Source: Heligmosomoides polygyrus polygyrus
Taxonomy: Eukaryota > Nematoda > Chromadorea > Rhabditida > Heligmosomidae
Direction: 5' to 3'
DNA length: 64,000 nt
NCBI GenBank assembly: GCA_947396885.1
Contig: OX377202.1
Span: 58,182,034 to 58,246,033 of the forward strand
Shown here: positions 1 through 12,897 of the stretch, piece by piece
Layout: each line of letters begins with the position of its first letter
Position numbering within the stretch: position 1 is the first letter of the stretch
Notes under the pieces: model-generated
Told to the model about the DNA's origin: nothing
The model's database searches: none
What the model saw: the letters and a program-made list of their open reading frames with translations, nothing else
Program-made: the position numbers and the translations under genes

Positions 1-8
1 ACGGCTTC

Positions 9-213
9 GGCACGTCTACGGCTCGCCATGCATGGTTGTCGACGTGCTCGGCACGTCTACGGCTCGCCATGCATGGTTGCCGACGTGTTCGGCACGTCTA
101 CGGCTCGCCATGCAGGGTTGCCGACGTGCTCGGCACGTCTACGGCTCGCCATGCACGGTTGCCGACGTGTTTGGCACGTCTACGGCTCGCCATGCACGGT
201 TGCCGACGTGTTC
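9..213. repeat. 41-bp tandem satellite, five copies
   Basis: Five consecutive units start at 9, 50, 91, 132 and 173, each beginning GGCACGTCTACGGCTCGCC and differing by one to three bases. The period of 41 is not a multiple of three, so open frames across it are artefacts. Two diverged units recur at 27190-27276, so the unit is dispersed. The array probably continues left of the window. Confidence 0.95.
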
Positions 214-260
214 AGCTGCCGCGCCCCAACTCAAAGTGTGACGGACGGACGGACACAGTG

Positions 261-280
261 ACACACACACACACACACAC
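261..280. repeat. (AC)n microsatellite
   Basis: Ten uninterrupted AC dinucleotides just after the satellite array. Confidence 0.95.
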
Positions 281-1566
281 GCTTGCTTCTTTATATATAG
301 TAGGATTATTTTCGTGACTCCTGTTGGGGGTTCGCCTTATAATACATTCTATTGAAGGCAATAAAAACCGAATTAGCCACATCCACATACACGCTAGCAA
401 AGGCCGAATTCAACTAACAAACTGTAAGACGAGCAAAAGAAGACAAACAAGAAAACTTTAAAAGAGGACATGGCCTGAGCGACACCTATGAAGCTGTCGT
501 AGACCAAGTGTAGAAAATGAAGACACTTGATGCGTGCCTCCTTCTCCCGTTCCGTCTTTGTAATCTCAGGGCCTGTTCATACTTCGCGACAGCAGCGACA
601 AGAGCGACTGGGGCGTCGGCCGTAGTGTGGTGTACATAATTGCGCCATATTTGTGGCGCCAAGACGAGCTCAATTGGTCCCATAACGACCACCCGAGACC
701 TGCCGGGAAACTCGTCCATTGTTCGGATAACTCATTGCTAACTTGGCTGTTTAATCGCGAGTTCGTTTTATTTCGCATAAAATTATCCAGTGTTGTGGAA
801 ACGGAGTTGGTTTCGTTGTGTTTAAGGAAGGCCTCAGCAACGTTTCACCAGTGATATGGAGAAAATGCAAGTTATGAAAGAGAGATAGATGGCCCTCCCT
901 TAAGACCCCCACAGAGTTCTGCGGCAACGCCACTCGCCGCTATGGTTAAGGATAGGGCAGGGACGCCGTTGGCTGCGAGCTCTGCGTCTCTGCCCTATGG
1001 TTAAGCACAGGGCCGCCGCGCTGCCGCAGAACTCTGTGGGGGCCTTTAGATTTGAGGTATCATAGGTGTCTCCGTCGTGGTTAGCGGGATTTTCTGGCAG
1101 AGATTTAGGTCTTGATCAGGAGAGATGTTTTTGGAACGTCCACAGTTGATGGGCGCTTGTGGCACAGTCCGCAGTCACCGCGAATTCCCAGTAGATTCAC
1201 TTCAGGGCCAGCTAAGCATGCTATCCCTTTGGACTTCTTGTATGCGGCTGCCCTTGTTGCTAAGGTTGTCATAGGAGAGTTGATAATTTGAAAAATATTC
1301 GCTTTTTGGGAATTTCTTGCACTTTATGAAGTGACAAGTTCCCACCAGTGTCTGTGGTGAGGCATTGCTCTGGTTCACTCTGGTTAGGGAGCACGAGTTC
1401 TTCCCACCGCAGAAAATGCAACTCATCCATGCGATGCTTTTTGGAAAAGTTCATTGCTTACATTTTATTAGTATGCTTACAGAATTTCGATTTTGCGATA
1501 AATGCAAAGAAGTGTCTCGAGCGACTATTAATTAGATGGAAGTAGGTAATTGTTATTTCATTACAG
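281..1566. other. 5' flank or intron, no exon recognised
   Basis: Apart from the MITE at 903-1045 I see no coding segment here. I looked for an exon matching the GIGYF N-terminus (an FGPEWLRAL-like stretch precedes the 4EHP motif in vertebrate GIGYF proteins) and found none, so the first coding exon is probably further upstream. Confidence 0.5.
903..1045. mobile_element. TTA-flanked GGCC-ended MITE (copy a)
   Basis: The termini are inverted: the left side reads AGACCCCCACAGAGTTCTGC and the right side is its complement with one difference at the AGGCC end. TTA occurs directly on both sides (900-902 and 1046-1048). The TTA duplication and inverted GGCC ends fit a PIF/Harbinger-type nonautonomous element; the superfamily assignment is inference. 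No coding content. Confidence 0.8.
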
Positions 1567-1749
1567 CAGCAAGAGTGTCCAGTTGCTGCTCCAATCTTTG
1601 TGAAGAATCGTTATGGACGTGAGGACATGTTGGCCCTGATGGGTGACGCCGCTGGTCATCCACCACCCGAAGGTCTGCAGAATTGCCCGTTCTTTGTTGA
1701 GGAAGCACTTCCACCGATAGTCTGCTATCCGTTGTCGGATGTGGAGCAG
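1567..1749 (+). CDS. gyf-1: GIGYF exon with 4EHP-binding motif
   Basis: This 61-codon exon is open in phase 0 at both ends, between acceptor ATTACAG and donor CAG|GTAAGA. It encodes KNRYGREDMLALM, which matches the family's 4EHP-binding segment (Y-x4-M-L; human YGREEMLAL). The following PFFVEEALPPIVCYPLSDVEQ-like stretch parallels the vertebrate EEPLPP...PFTEEEQ. The next exon, 16.7 kb away at 18454, continues the alignment (Q|RLQQNINSS versus human Q-RNFSMSVNS) in the correct phase. No initiator methionine precedes it in frame, so an upstream exon is required. Confidence 0.88.
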
Positions 1750-4700
1750 GTAAGAGTAACTTGAAAAATAGAAATTAAATGTTCCTTCATTGTTATGCAG
1801 CAAAAAAATCTTGAAATATGACAATCTTCACTTTATTTATGCAACCAGCGCGGATAATACATGCTTCATCTGTTACACATTCACTTAACACGTTGACGAC
1901 CGCGCCTTCTTCGCGTGTCTGGCGCGTGGGACCAATCGATTTTTGCGACGACGACAGCGTGGCATGACATTATTGCCCCTGTTATACTCCCGCGGGATGT
2001 CCGCGGACGGACGGTGCACCGCGGACGGTTGTCGTCGTCCCGGGGCTACTAGCGTCGCATCGGAGCGCGTTTCCCGCGGGCGGGAAGTATAAGGCCTCGT
2101 GCATACTTCCCGTCGCCGCGATGGAATCGCGGCGATGAGTTTTGCAGAGCGACGCGAAAGAATTTGAATTTTTCAGCGCTCGTCGCATCGCTCATCGCTC
2201 TGCAAGGAAGCGCGACGGCGATCCGTACAGGACCAACGCTAAACACCGCGCGCGGCGCGAAAAAGTATGCCATGCCCGCGATGGGCGCGGGAAGCCATCG
2301 CGCATGCCGACCGCCACTGTTGCGGCGGCCGCGTCGAAGTTCTCTTTGACTATTCGGCCGCGTGCGGCGGAATGGCCATGAACTGAGCGCCGCGATGGCA
2401 TCGCGGCGATGGAAGTATGCCCCCGGCCTAACACCCCTCTCGTCGTCTGTCGGCGGCGATCCGCGGACGGCGGGCGTGGCGGGCCGCGACGAGTGGCACG
2501 GCGCGGGGTCCCGACGCGATTTCCGCCCATCCGCGGAAGCTCTCGCGGGAGTATAACAGGGGCCTATGTCGTGCGGTCCTACGCGACCGCAAAATTCGTC
2601 TCTTGGTGGAAAGCGATGATGAGGATGACGAGGTGGTCTAGGACGACGTTGATGCTGAGGACGATCTCCTTTTACTACCAACTGACGACGATGATGGCTC
2701 AGAACGTGGAGTAATAGAATCCGAAGCAGAAAATGAGGATAAGGAAGCTTAGAAGAGCGATTTTGAAGCCCCTAATCGATGGAACTTTGCGACGGAGTCC
2801 GGCTTCCATGACGATGTGTTCGACTGCGGTAGGCCGATCGGTTACTATCGATTATTTTTCAATGACGAATTGTTGCTTGAAGCCATTACTTGACGAGAAG
2901 CTCAATAAATCAGTAACCGAAACATGTTTTTGTGGACCACGCGTTTTACAACAGTGTCTAAAGATGATGCACACATAACACAAAAAAGTTCCTCGAGAAG
3001 ATCTAAACCAACTAGAAAAATAAATTACAAAGCTGTGGCCTGACATCATGTCACACGGTCCCACGCGGCCGAAAGGGTGTAGCCTGACATCAGGGGCCGT
3101 ATGCTCATGCTCCCCCGTTGGGGTAGAATCAATCAATATCAGCATATCTTATCACACCCCGATCCCCCATCGGGGGAGACTCGGGGTAGACGAGCATACG
3201 GCCCCAGGCCACACGGTCGTCAACGTGTTAAGCTTCCTCCTTGTCTGTGCAACTGCAGTAAAAGTAGGAACCAACGATTGAAGAGGTAGTTGTAATTGCT
3301 GCGCTCATGGTACGAGATAAGCAGTATGTGAAGCACAGTTGAATAATACATGAATCTGCGATGCTTTCTCGTTATAACGCGCTTGAAGGGACCCGAGGAA
3401 ATTCATGTTGTAATGGGAGTCACGATCTAACCGGTGTTGTTCTATTTGCAGTCTTTTGCCACATCTGATGCCGAATACAGTGTTGATTAGCCGTGCTCTT
3501 TGTTTACCACAATGAATGTTCGTAAGCACAAAATCACCTGTATCACCTCTCGTCAGGTTGATCATCGACTTGCTCGAGCGGGCGCCAGCAGCGTCTCCAT
3601 TCATCCCTGTCGCGTGCCAGAGTGCTCAAATGGATCCTCCTCGCTCGAGGGAAAGCAAAAAATATTAGGTTGTAACGAAATAAATGGCACTGAACCACTG
3701 TAAATTTAAACAGTTAATATCTCGGCTTGTAGGCAAGTTTATTAATCGAAATAAAAAACCTGATTCTACACATCTTTGCCAACGTGACACAAGCTTTTTA
3801 TCCCAGGAGCATAAAAATCAGAAGTTCTGGAATTGACGAAATCTTCGAAGGCACTTTCGGCATCCTGTTGGTATTTGAATATTTCCCCTACCAAGAAGTC
3901 GCCAAGATGCTTGAAGAAATGGTACTCTGTTGGGGAGAGGTCGGGAGAAAACGGAGGATGTGGTAGAGTTCCAATGCTCAGCTCATTCAATTTCTGCAAC
4001 GTCATTCGTGCTACATGGGGGCGAGCATTGTCGTGCAGAAGGAGAACTCGCCTTCGGTTTACCAAGGCCGGCCGGATATCCTTCAACTTTTTCATCATTT
4101 CTTCAATTTCAATGCAGTACTTCTCTGCCGTGATGGATTCACCGGGAGGGAGGAAGTTGTGGTGAATAACTCCCAGCGAACACCACCATACTGTCACCAT
4201 TACTTTCTTTTGGTGCAATTCCGGCTTCGCAAAAACCTTGGGGCTCTCATCGCCGTCCACCCACTGTGCCGATCGTCGCCTGTTGTCGAACATTATCCAT
4301 TTCTCGTCACAGGTTACGATGCGCTCAAGGAATGGGTCCGTTTCGTTCCGTAGAAGCAGTGCGGACGAGATCTCATATCGTCGGTTTCTTTGCTCCTCAG
4401 ACAGCTCGTGAGGCACCCATCTTTCCAGCTTTTTGGTCTTTCCAATTTCCTTCAGATGTCGAGCAGCGGTGTTGTGACTGACGCCAAGAACCTTCTATCT
4501 ATCTCCCTGGTACCTTTATGTGGATCCTCCTCCACCACATCTCTCAGCTTGTCCTCATCAACATCACTATGCCTCCCACGACCTTCATGTTCTTCCAAGC
4601 TCTCATCTCCATTCCGGAACTTCTGATACCAACGATACGCCGTCCGAATTGTGGAACATCCTTGACCGAATGCGGCGTTGATCTTCTCGTCCGCCTCCTT

Positions 4701-7700
4701 AGCTGTAGTGCCCAGCTTGAATTCGTACAAGTAAATGCCTCCGATTACCCTTTTGTCCGTCTGCAAAAAAATCAATAAAACTCTAAAGTTTTCCCACTTT
4801 TACATAGAAAATTTGGTACTCTCCGGTAGAGCAAAGTTTGCGCTTCTAAATGATATGCCACATGTTACGGTTTGTTCTTGATCAAACGCGTAAAGACGCG
4901 CCAAAAATGGCGCGAGCCAGTGCCATTTAATTCGTTACAACCTAATAGCTTTGGAAAATTAATGCGCGCTCTCATGTCTAACAAGAGAACTATCTCATCG
5001 GAACGCCGGAACGTCAAGAGCGATTACTATAGGATAAATCTCCATTCTCCAAATAGTAAGGGAATATGTTTTGTTTTGCCGAATCCTTGAGACAAAGAAG
5101 TAGGAGGCACTGAAGGCTCCGTAAGGTTGACGGTGGTGTACAAGCCGCTGGCACGAGCTTACCACTCATGGGTTGCACGGCGGTGACAACATGGGTGACA
5201 CATTGTCAGAGGCTACGCCTCACGAATATAAAAACGGTATATGCACGTCTTTTGGGATTTGCTGCGGTATACTGTTTTTACTCCCCTTTCCTTGTCGACA
5301 TTTCGTGATTCATTGTCATATTTATTTAATTATTTATTGCACCGTGTAAGTACACATGTGGGGGAAAAATGTAAAACAACAACATTGAAATGCTCAACTT
5401 CTGAACGGGTGGCTACAACAGTAATAATATTGCTAATGTCTTTAATGTCTGTAAAACACGAATATTTGTGAAATGCTTGCGAAAGACTTTCAGCAGAAGT
5501 GTACACAGGCTTATAAGGTGCACAAAAGAATGCGGCCGATTACAGTGTGGAAAGCCTATGCAGGTAGCAGTTTCTTCACATTGGCCGAGGTCTCCACTGT
5601 GCGATATACATTGGATCCGATCGAAAATTTTCGGATAATTGGATGATTCGGATAACGGCAATTTTGCCGACCCCGGATTTTTGGATGATTCGGATAACGT
5701 CGATTTTGCGGACTCCGGATTTTTGGATGATTCGGATAACGGCGATTTTGCCGACCTCGGATTTTTGGATGATTCGGATAGGGATATCCGAATCGGATAT
5801 CCGAAATGATTCTTTCGATACAATGGATCCGATCGAAAATCTTCGGATAGTTGGATGATTCGGATAGCGGTAATTTCGTGGACTCAGGATTTTTGGATGA
5901 TTCGGATCGCAATATCCGAATCGGATATCCGAAAATGATTCATTCGGATCCAATGTATACTGTGCGACCGCACCGCAGCAGCTCTGAGCTTACCTGACGC
6001 AGCATAATTATTAGTTTTCTGCACCATTGTACTTCCAAAATTTCAAAATTGAAAGAAATTTTTTGTCCAATCTTCTGGGGATATTATCTGGTGTGCTGAT
6101 CACAGAAATTACATATCCGATTGTACTAATTATGGTGTTACGGTATCTATTGACGGTTGGGGGAGAGTGTGAGTGTGAGTAATTTCGTACCTGTGATGGT
6201 TGTTTGGGGTGCTGACAGCGAACATGAAGTCCGCTCTTGGTGCTACGGTGGAGTACGGTAGACTGCGATAGGTAAAAGTAAGGTGTCATGAGCATAAAAT
6301 CTAGCTTCCATAACGTGCAGTAGCACTCAAAGCGAATCTTACCTTAATGTTACCGTAGTCAGCACTCCAATTAGCTGTTCCAGACAGCTTTGACAATATC
6401 TTGCAGGATCTAGACATTTTAGATAAAATCGGTGGTTCTGACCCGCAACCCTTCCTATCAGCCTCCCACATTCTAGGGTAATGCCAAATACGGGAAAAGT
6501 TCGTGATCATTGCCTCAACTAGTCCAACTAGTCAAGGTTTTGTCCGATTCGATTATTCTGACCATTTAACTAAAAAAATCCCAACGTAGCCTGCCATAAT
6601 TGATCGAAATTTTAAAAACGGATTCGTGATCAGCACATCAATCACACCAGCTCCCCGATTTTCTTAGACTTTCGAGTGATGGAACTATGTCAGTGCCTAG
6701 ATTTCTAGCGAATAGCTTTCTGTTGTTGTTTTATGTTCTCCCATGTTCTTACTCTGATGTTGAGCATCAATGTGTTTGTGTTAAAGTTTCATAAATTTGC
6801 GGGCTATACAGAATTGGGATATTGGTAATAAATCATGAAATGTCGAAAACAAAGGGTAGTAGAAACAGCAGGCGCAGCAAGTCAAAAAGGCCTACAGATG
6901 CCGTTTTTTAGGGAAATCCGCCACTAGGGTAGATGTGTAGAGGGCGAGGTGCAGGTGTTGAATCCTCCACATTTCGTTCGTGAGTGAGATCGTTAACCAC
7001 CACCCCACCCAGCCACGCATCCAGCAGGAGCATTCCTGACAAGAGTGAGTGGTAATCTCGTGTCAGCGGATCGTTAACCACTGTTAACCATACGGAACTT
7101 TCAGTGCCTCCTATTCATTTGCCTTGAGGATTCAGCTAAAACGAAACGCATTTTGCTACTATTAGGTGGTCCCATCCCCGCCGTTTTTTTCAACGATTCA
7201 TTGCGGATTTCACCGGCGGTCTCTTGCATAGCGTAAAAAGTTTTCGAAAGAGAATGATTTGCTCTATCAGAACATTTATTGCATTTCTTTTTTCATCATG
7301 AATTTTGTCAATTTTTAGGTCGTTGAAGTGAAAAGTGAAAAAGTGAAAAAGTGGCCATTTGTGCACTTATTCTCTCCGCTTAGGTTTGTAATTTTTTGCG
7401 CAGTTTTTTATAGAATTTGGAAGACAATGTTCTGTACTACAAGAACATGTGTTGGTCCCATTTGCTCATTTGTCCTTTATTGATTTTTATGTCATCAAAT
7501 TGGGACGTCGCACTTTTCCGTTCGAGTTTTTATCGACAGCTCCTGTTCCGGGGTGGACATTTTGCTTGGTGTTATATGTCTTTCGGAAGAGGATGTCTTG
7601 CTCAATAAGAATTTGTGTCGCGTTTATTGGCACATTCTGATTTCTGTCGAATATCAACAGCTGAACAAGGAGAAGTTGTTGGTGAAGATGATTTTTCTCT

Positions 7701-10700
7701 GTTTGGAGTTTTGTTTGTATACGACAGAAGTCAGCATGAGCCAATAAAGCGACACAGATTCTTATTGAGCAAGACATCCTCTTCCGAAAGACATATAACA
7801 CCAAACAAAATGTCCACCCCAGGAGCTGTCGGTAAAAACTCGAACGGAAAAGTCCGACGTCTCAGTTTGATCACCTAAAAATCAATAAACACAAATGAGC
7901 AAATAGGACCAACACATATTCTTGTAGTACAGAACATTGTTTTTCCAATGGTATGAAAATTGCGCGAAAAATTCCGAACCTAAGCGAGAGAAGCAACTGC
8001 GCAGATGGCCACTTTTTCACTTTATCGACCTAAAAATTGACAAAATTCTGAATAAAAAGAAATGCAATACATGCTCTGATAGAGCAAATCATTCTCTATT
8101 GAAAGCTATATAGCGCCATGCAAAAAACCGCCGGCGAAATCCTCAATAAATCGTTGAAAAAATGGCGGGGACTTATGGGACAACCTAATATTTCGAGGGT
8201 GGAGGTTCTTTCTATAGTATTTGTTCTCGACATTCCGGCGTATTGATGAGACAGACAAGCAGACGCTGAGACGCCAGTGGACCAGTCTTCGGGATGCTGC
8301 CTTTAGAGTGCAGCTCGAGGCTGAAACGTCTCCCTTGGAATTGGAATTCCTGGACCATGTGGACCATGCTCGTTATGGTTGACCAGGTTATTAGGTATTT
8401 TTTCTCGAAGCTATTCCGTGAAGCTATTTTCTCTCGCTGATTTTGTCTTCTGTTGTCCTTGATTTTTGAAGGAAAGTCGTGCTGATTGTTCTTGGGAACG
8501 TGTCGTTCAGCTTCAGTGGTCGCGGAGTGGTAATGTTGGTGCAGGTTCTGATAGACAGTTGCTTGCAGATCCTGCCAGACTCATAGTGCGGTTAAGTCAC
8601 AGCAAGAATGGAGACGGTGGACGGTTCAATAAGGCCTAAGGTTCAATACGCCGACGTTATAAGGTTCAATACGCCGACGTCGCCAACAACAGCGTCGTCG
8701 AAGTATAACATAGGCCTGAGGCTGCCTTGATCCCTCACGCGGAATACTGGTGCCCCGCGTAGCCCGTATCCAATTTTCGCTATTCTTATTAAGCTAATTG
8801 AGGAAGGAACTTTGTGAAATGTTTTGGCATGCATCCATGTTCTTTGCCGACTAACATGGTGAACCCTGTGAACGCACAGCATTTTTCCTTTTTTAACCAC
8901 CCTTTTCTGGTGTGGACTTGAAAGCGCTCCTATTCAAGCGCCGATGTTTAGGTTCGCGCTTTTCGTGCGAATCAGCTACCAACCCCCAACCTAACAGCGG
9001 CCTGCTTTCCCTGAACCGTTAGGGTGCCTTTGTTCGTGTAAGGTGTGACATAAGTGGTTAGCTTTGGTGCAGTCTTTAAAACAGATCAATTCGTTAGCTG
9101 TTCATAAGAGTTTGGGCTGATTCCCTCATGCTAGGTTTCATCACAATGTTTTGTTATAAGACCAAATTGATCCTGCTTTGATGTAGTTAACGGGTTTTAT
9201 TAAAGGCGTAATGAGAGGATTATGAGTATAAGTTTTTAGTCGCCAACTCATATGAACAGCACAAACGTGATACATGAGTGATGCTGTAAGCAATGTTTTC
9301 ATATTTCTTCGGCGAACAGGAGGATAGGATTCTGCCGAATGACATCGTTTCGGATCCGGTCCGTGCGCGTGACTCCAGCCGTCCAGCATCTTCGTCTCCA
9401 TGACGCTGAGGCGCGTTTCAACTTCCTTGGTCTCTAGCCAACACTCAGCGCCGTACATCGCTACTGGCCGGACGACTGCTCTGTAGATCTTCGACTTAAA
9501 GCGCTCTGGTATCTTCTTGTCGCAGAGCACACCAGTCAACGAGCGCCACTTGACCAAGTTGCACTCACGCGTGAATTCACTTCGACCATCAGTTTGCCGT
9601 CAGACGCGACTGCTGATCCCAGATATTTAAAGACCGCAGTGCGTGGAAGCTCGATGCCGTTAACCTTGATGGAGCTGGACTCAGTAACGTCCGTCGTTAA
9701 ATATTCAGTCTTCTTCACTTCCAGTTTGAGTCCAAACCGCTCCAAGCGACCACACCAAGCTTGCAGCTCTCGCTCTAGTTCACCTTTATCTTCGCTAGCG
9801 AACATCACGTCATGGCATAAAGCAAGTCCAGGGGACTGGCTTCTGAAGATCTCGTGTGATGGCATCCATGACGACAACAAAGAGGAGTGGGGAAAGCGCA
9901 GAACCCTGGTGTACTCCGACAGAGATGGGGAACTCCATCGAGGTTCCGGCTGCAGCTCGAACTCGACTCTTTGGACAAGAGTAGAGAATTCGCACCCACT
10001 CTATGAGCTCTTCAGGAACTCCATGTTGACGCAGGGCCCATATCACTATCACGTACCATATCACTTCACGCGGTACGCGGTCAAAGGCCTTCTCCAGGTC
10101 GAGAAAGGCGATATGCACTGGCTTCTGTTTCTCGCGATGATTCTCTAACAGGAGGCGGGCGGCATGTATGGCATCAACGGTGCCACAGCCAGCCACGAAG
10201 CCGCACTGATTGTTGGAAAGCTGGACAATGTCCCGAATTCGTCCATCGACAACTCGCTCAAAGATCTTCATGCTGTGTGAAAGCAAGCGAATCGGACGGT
10301 AATTGAAGCAGACTGCAGGACTGCCCTTCTTCTTCCAAATCGGAATCGTCGTACTGTGGCGCCAACACTCAGGCACTTTCTTTTCCGCCACAACCTAATT
10401 AAAGAACTTCGCCAACCACTCAGCAGGGTACCAGTACTTGGACTTCAATAAATCAGGTGCCACGTCATCGGGCCCAGTCGCTTTGCCTGGCCTCATCTTC
10501 TTTAAAGCCGCGTCAGTCTCCTCCACGGTGACCTTCTGAACGGGGCGTGGGTTGGAGCCGTGGGATGGCTGGATGAGGAAATCCCGCCGTAGAGTTTTCC
10601 TCAATATAGTTGCGCCCTTCAATGTCTTCTTGCACTCCGTAAGAAGATGGCCGTTCACATCATTGATGCCGAAGAACTTCTCAATATCCTCGGTCTCCCA

Positions 10701-12855
10701 ATGGCGAAGTCGGTACAGATACCGCTCACCATCGCGTGACTCGAGCTTCTCGTTGACATCTCCCTAATGAGTGGCTTTTGCAACAGCCATGGCCTTCTTT
10801 GCAGCTTTCTTCGCTTCTTGGTACTTCCGACAGTTATCGGCTGTCTTTTCGCTGAGAAACACGTGATAAAGCGCCTTCTTCTCTCGCACTTTTGCTTTCA
10901 CGTGCCATAAGTAGTCGTGCCATAGCCTCACAGCCTTCTTACGATCCATCAGAAGATGACCGTTCTCGTCGTTAATGCCAAAGAACTTCTCGATGTCCTA
11001 TGCTTGGCGACAGCGAGCTTTGGCGAGGCAGTAAAGATAACGCTCACCATCGCGCGTCTCCAGTTTTTCGCTGACATCAGCGTAGTATGCAGCTTTAGCT
11101 GCGGCCACTGCTTTCTTTGCCGTTTTCTTTGCTTTTCGATAATTCTCCCAATTATGGACTGTTTTATAACCGAGAAATACGTGATAGAGCCGTTTCTTTT
11201 CTCGGACTTTTCTCTAACTATCATCACCTTCGACTTCGCAGGCCTCTTTTCTTGGAGAGCTGCGGAGACTTTGTGGAGTTGGCCACTATGTGGCAGCAGT
11301 GTCTCCCCACTTGTGAGAGTTCTGTATGCCAATTTCCGAAGAAAAATACAATGGATACAAAAAGGAGAGATTAGGATTAAGGTTTTCTCCTTTTTGTATC
11401 CATTGTATTTTTCTTCGGAAATTGGCATACCCAGGACTCACCGCCTGTCACAATCCGCGGCAGAAACGATTTTCTCCTGTATCTGAACAGAAGAGACGTG
11501 ATGGGGAGCCGTTGACCTTTCTGAGTGTTTGAGAGGGCATGTTGAATCCAAGCTCCGAATTTCCATGCAAAGCCAAGATTCTTCAGATGGATTCAAACTA
11601 TCCTGTGAGAACGAAGAAGATGGAGTAGTTCAGTGTCGTCCAATTCAGTTGGCCTTCCTGACCTTGCTTTGTCCTCGAGTGGATAATCTCCCTTTAAAAA
11701 CTGAACCATTCATGACAGGCGCGATGAGTAGTAGATCCCAAGCCATATGTATGGTTAATTTGGTCGGCTGCCTGACGTGCTGTAGATCCTTTAATGAATT
11801 AATGAAGAATGACGTGCCGAAAATGGCCATGAGGCAGATCTGGCATTGATTCGGAGGAGTGGACAGATAACGAAGTACAAGAAGGATTTTGACCAGTGTC
11901 CGCGTGCGTAATAGAGATGAGTAATAGCTCCCAAGCCAAATATATAGTTAACCACCAGTAAAGTGCTCTCAAACAAGAAATTGGAGAGAAATATTTTGAA
12001 ACCAGTGAAGGCCTCAAAAATTGGATTCACCAATGGTTCGACTCCAGAACTGCAGTCTTTTACGAGAGAGGAATTAGAAAATTACCCAGTCTTCGGAAAA
12101 AGTGTAGTGGAACAAAATGGAGATCATCTCAATTGATTTGACTTTGTAGTTGTGAAGTTAATAAATCATTGAAAAAATGAAAAGACTTTCCAACCTAATA
12201 GTTAGGTAGCCTTCAAAGCGGTGAAAATGTGGTTGTATGTATGCTCTGCGCCTAAAAAGAATTGAGAGGACAAATATTGAGGTAATGGCTTTTGAGTACT
12301 AGGAATTACTTAATCTCCTTGGAAATAATAGCACTGAACTCGTGTTGGCTCAATAAAGTTCAGATTGGAAGTAGAAGCACGTGCTAAGACAGAATAGCAT
12401 TTTTCATCTCATGTGGTGGGTCATCGGTAAAACTATGTTCTTTGACGCATATTTTAACATTGTTTCATTGTTGGGCATTCCTAAATTTCCCAATAAATCG
12501 CCCCAAAGTACGAATTAGAACAGATAATGTATGGAGAGTTAATCATGGAGACAGAGATAGAAAAGATGTGATGAAAAGTTGCCACGTATGTATTCTAACA
12601 AGTATAGAGGCTGGAATAAAATCTGCAAAGAAAGATAATTCGGGAAACAGTTTGGCTAGCAATTCGAAAACCATAACGTAACAGTCTCTAATCCTTGTAG
12701 AGAGAAAAAAATTAACAGAGAGGTATCACAAGATACTCGCTCCTCACTCAAGAAAGGATGGTGAAAGCGTGGCTGTTGCGTATGCTCTGTGCCTGAGAAA
12801 GAGCTCTGGGAGGAGAACTATTGACGTAATGGATTACGGAATTTGATATTTCATC

Positions 12856-12897
<42 letters not shown>

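Larger units (their letters stand above)
1889..3227. mobile_element. Decayed piggyBac-type transposon with nested insertions
   Basis: The element is bounded by TTAA on both sides (1885-1888 and 3228-3231), the piggyBac target site. Its inverted ends read CACGTTGACGACCG. Between about 2598 and 3030 on the plus strand is a broken acidic N-terminal transposase-like reading: DDED-rich, then FDCGRPIGYYRLFFNDELLLEAIT-type sequence resembling the piggyBac start (PLDYF.LFFTDELL). It is interrupted by several stops. Two smaller elements sit inside it. It lies in the first intron of the GIGYF gene. Confidence 0.8.

Noticed and set aside
28..317. Three overlapping open frames of 69-93 aa at the left edge
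   Set aside because: They run through the 41-bp tandem repeat in all three frames, which is what a repeat without stops gives; no coding signal.
2049..2681. 210-aa open frame on the minus strand
   Set aside because: Lies across the GC-rich palindromic MITE; low stop density follows from composition, and no domain is seen.
5413..5953. Open frames of 118-136 aa with a 14-residue repeat
   Set aside because: Produced by the 42-bp tandem repeat, present in several frames at once.
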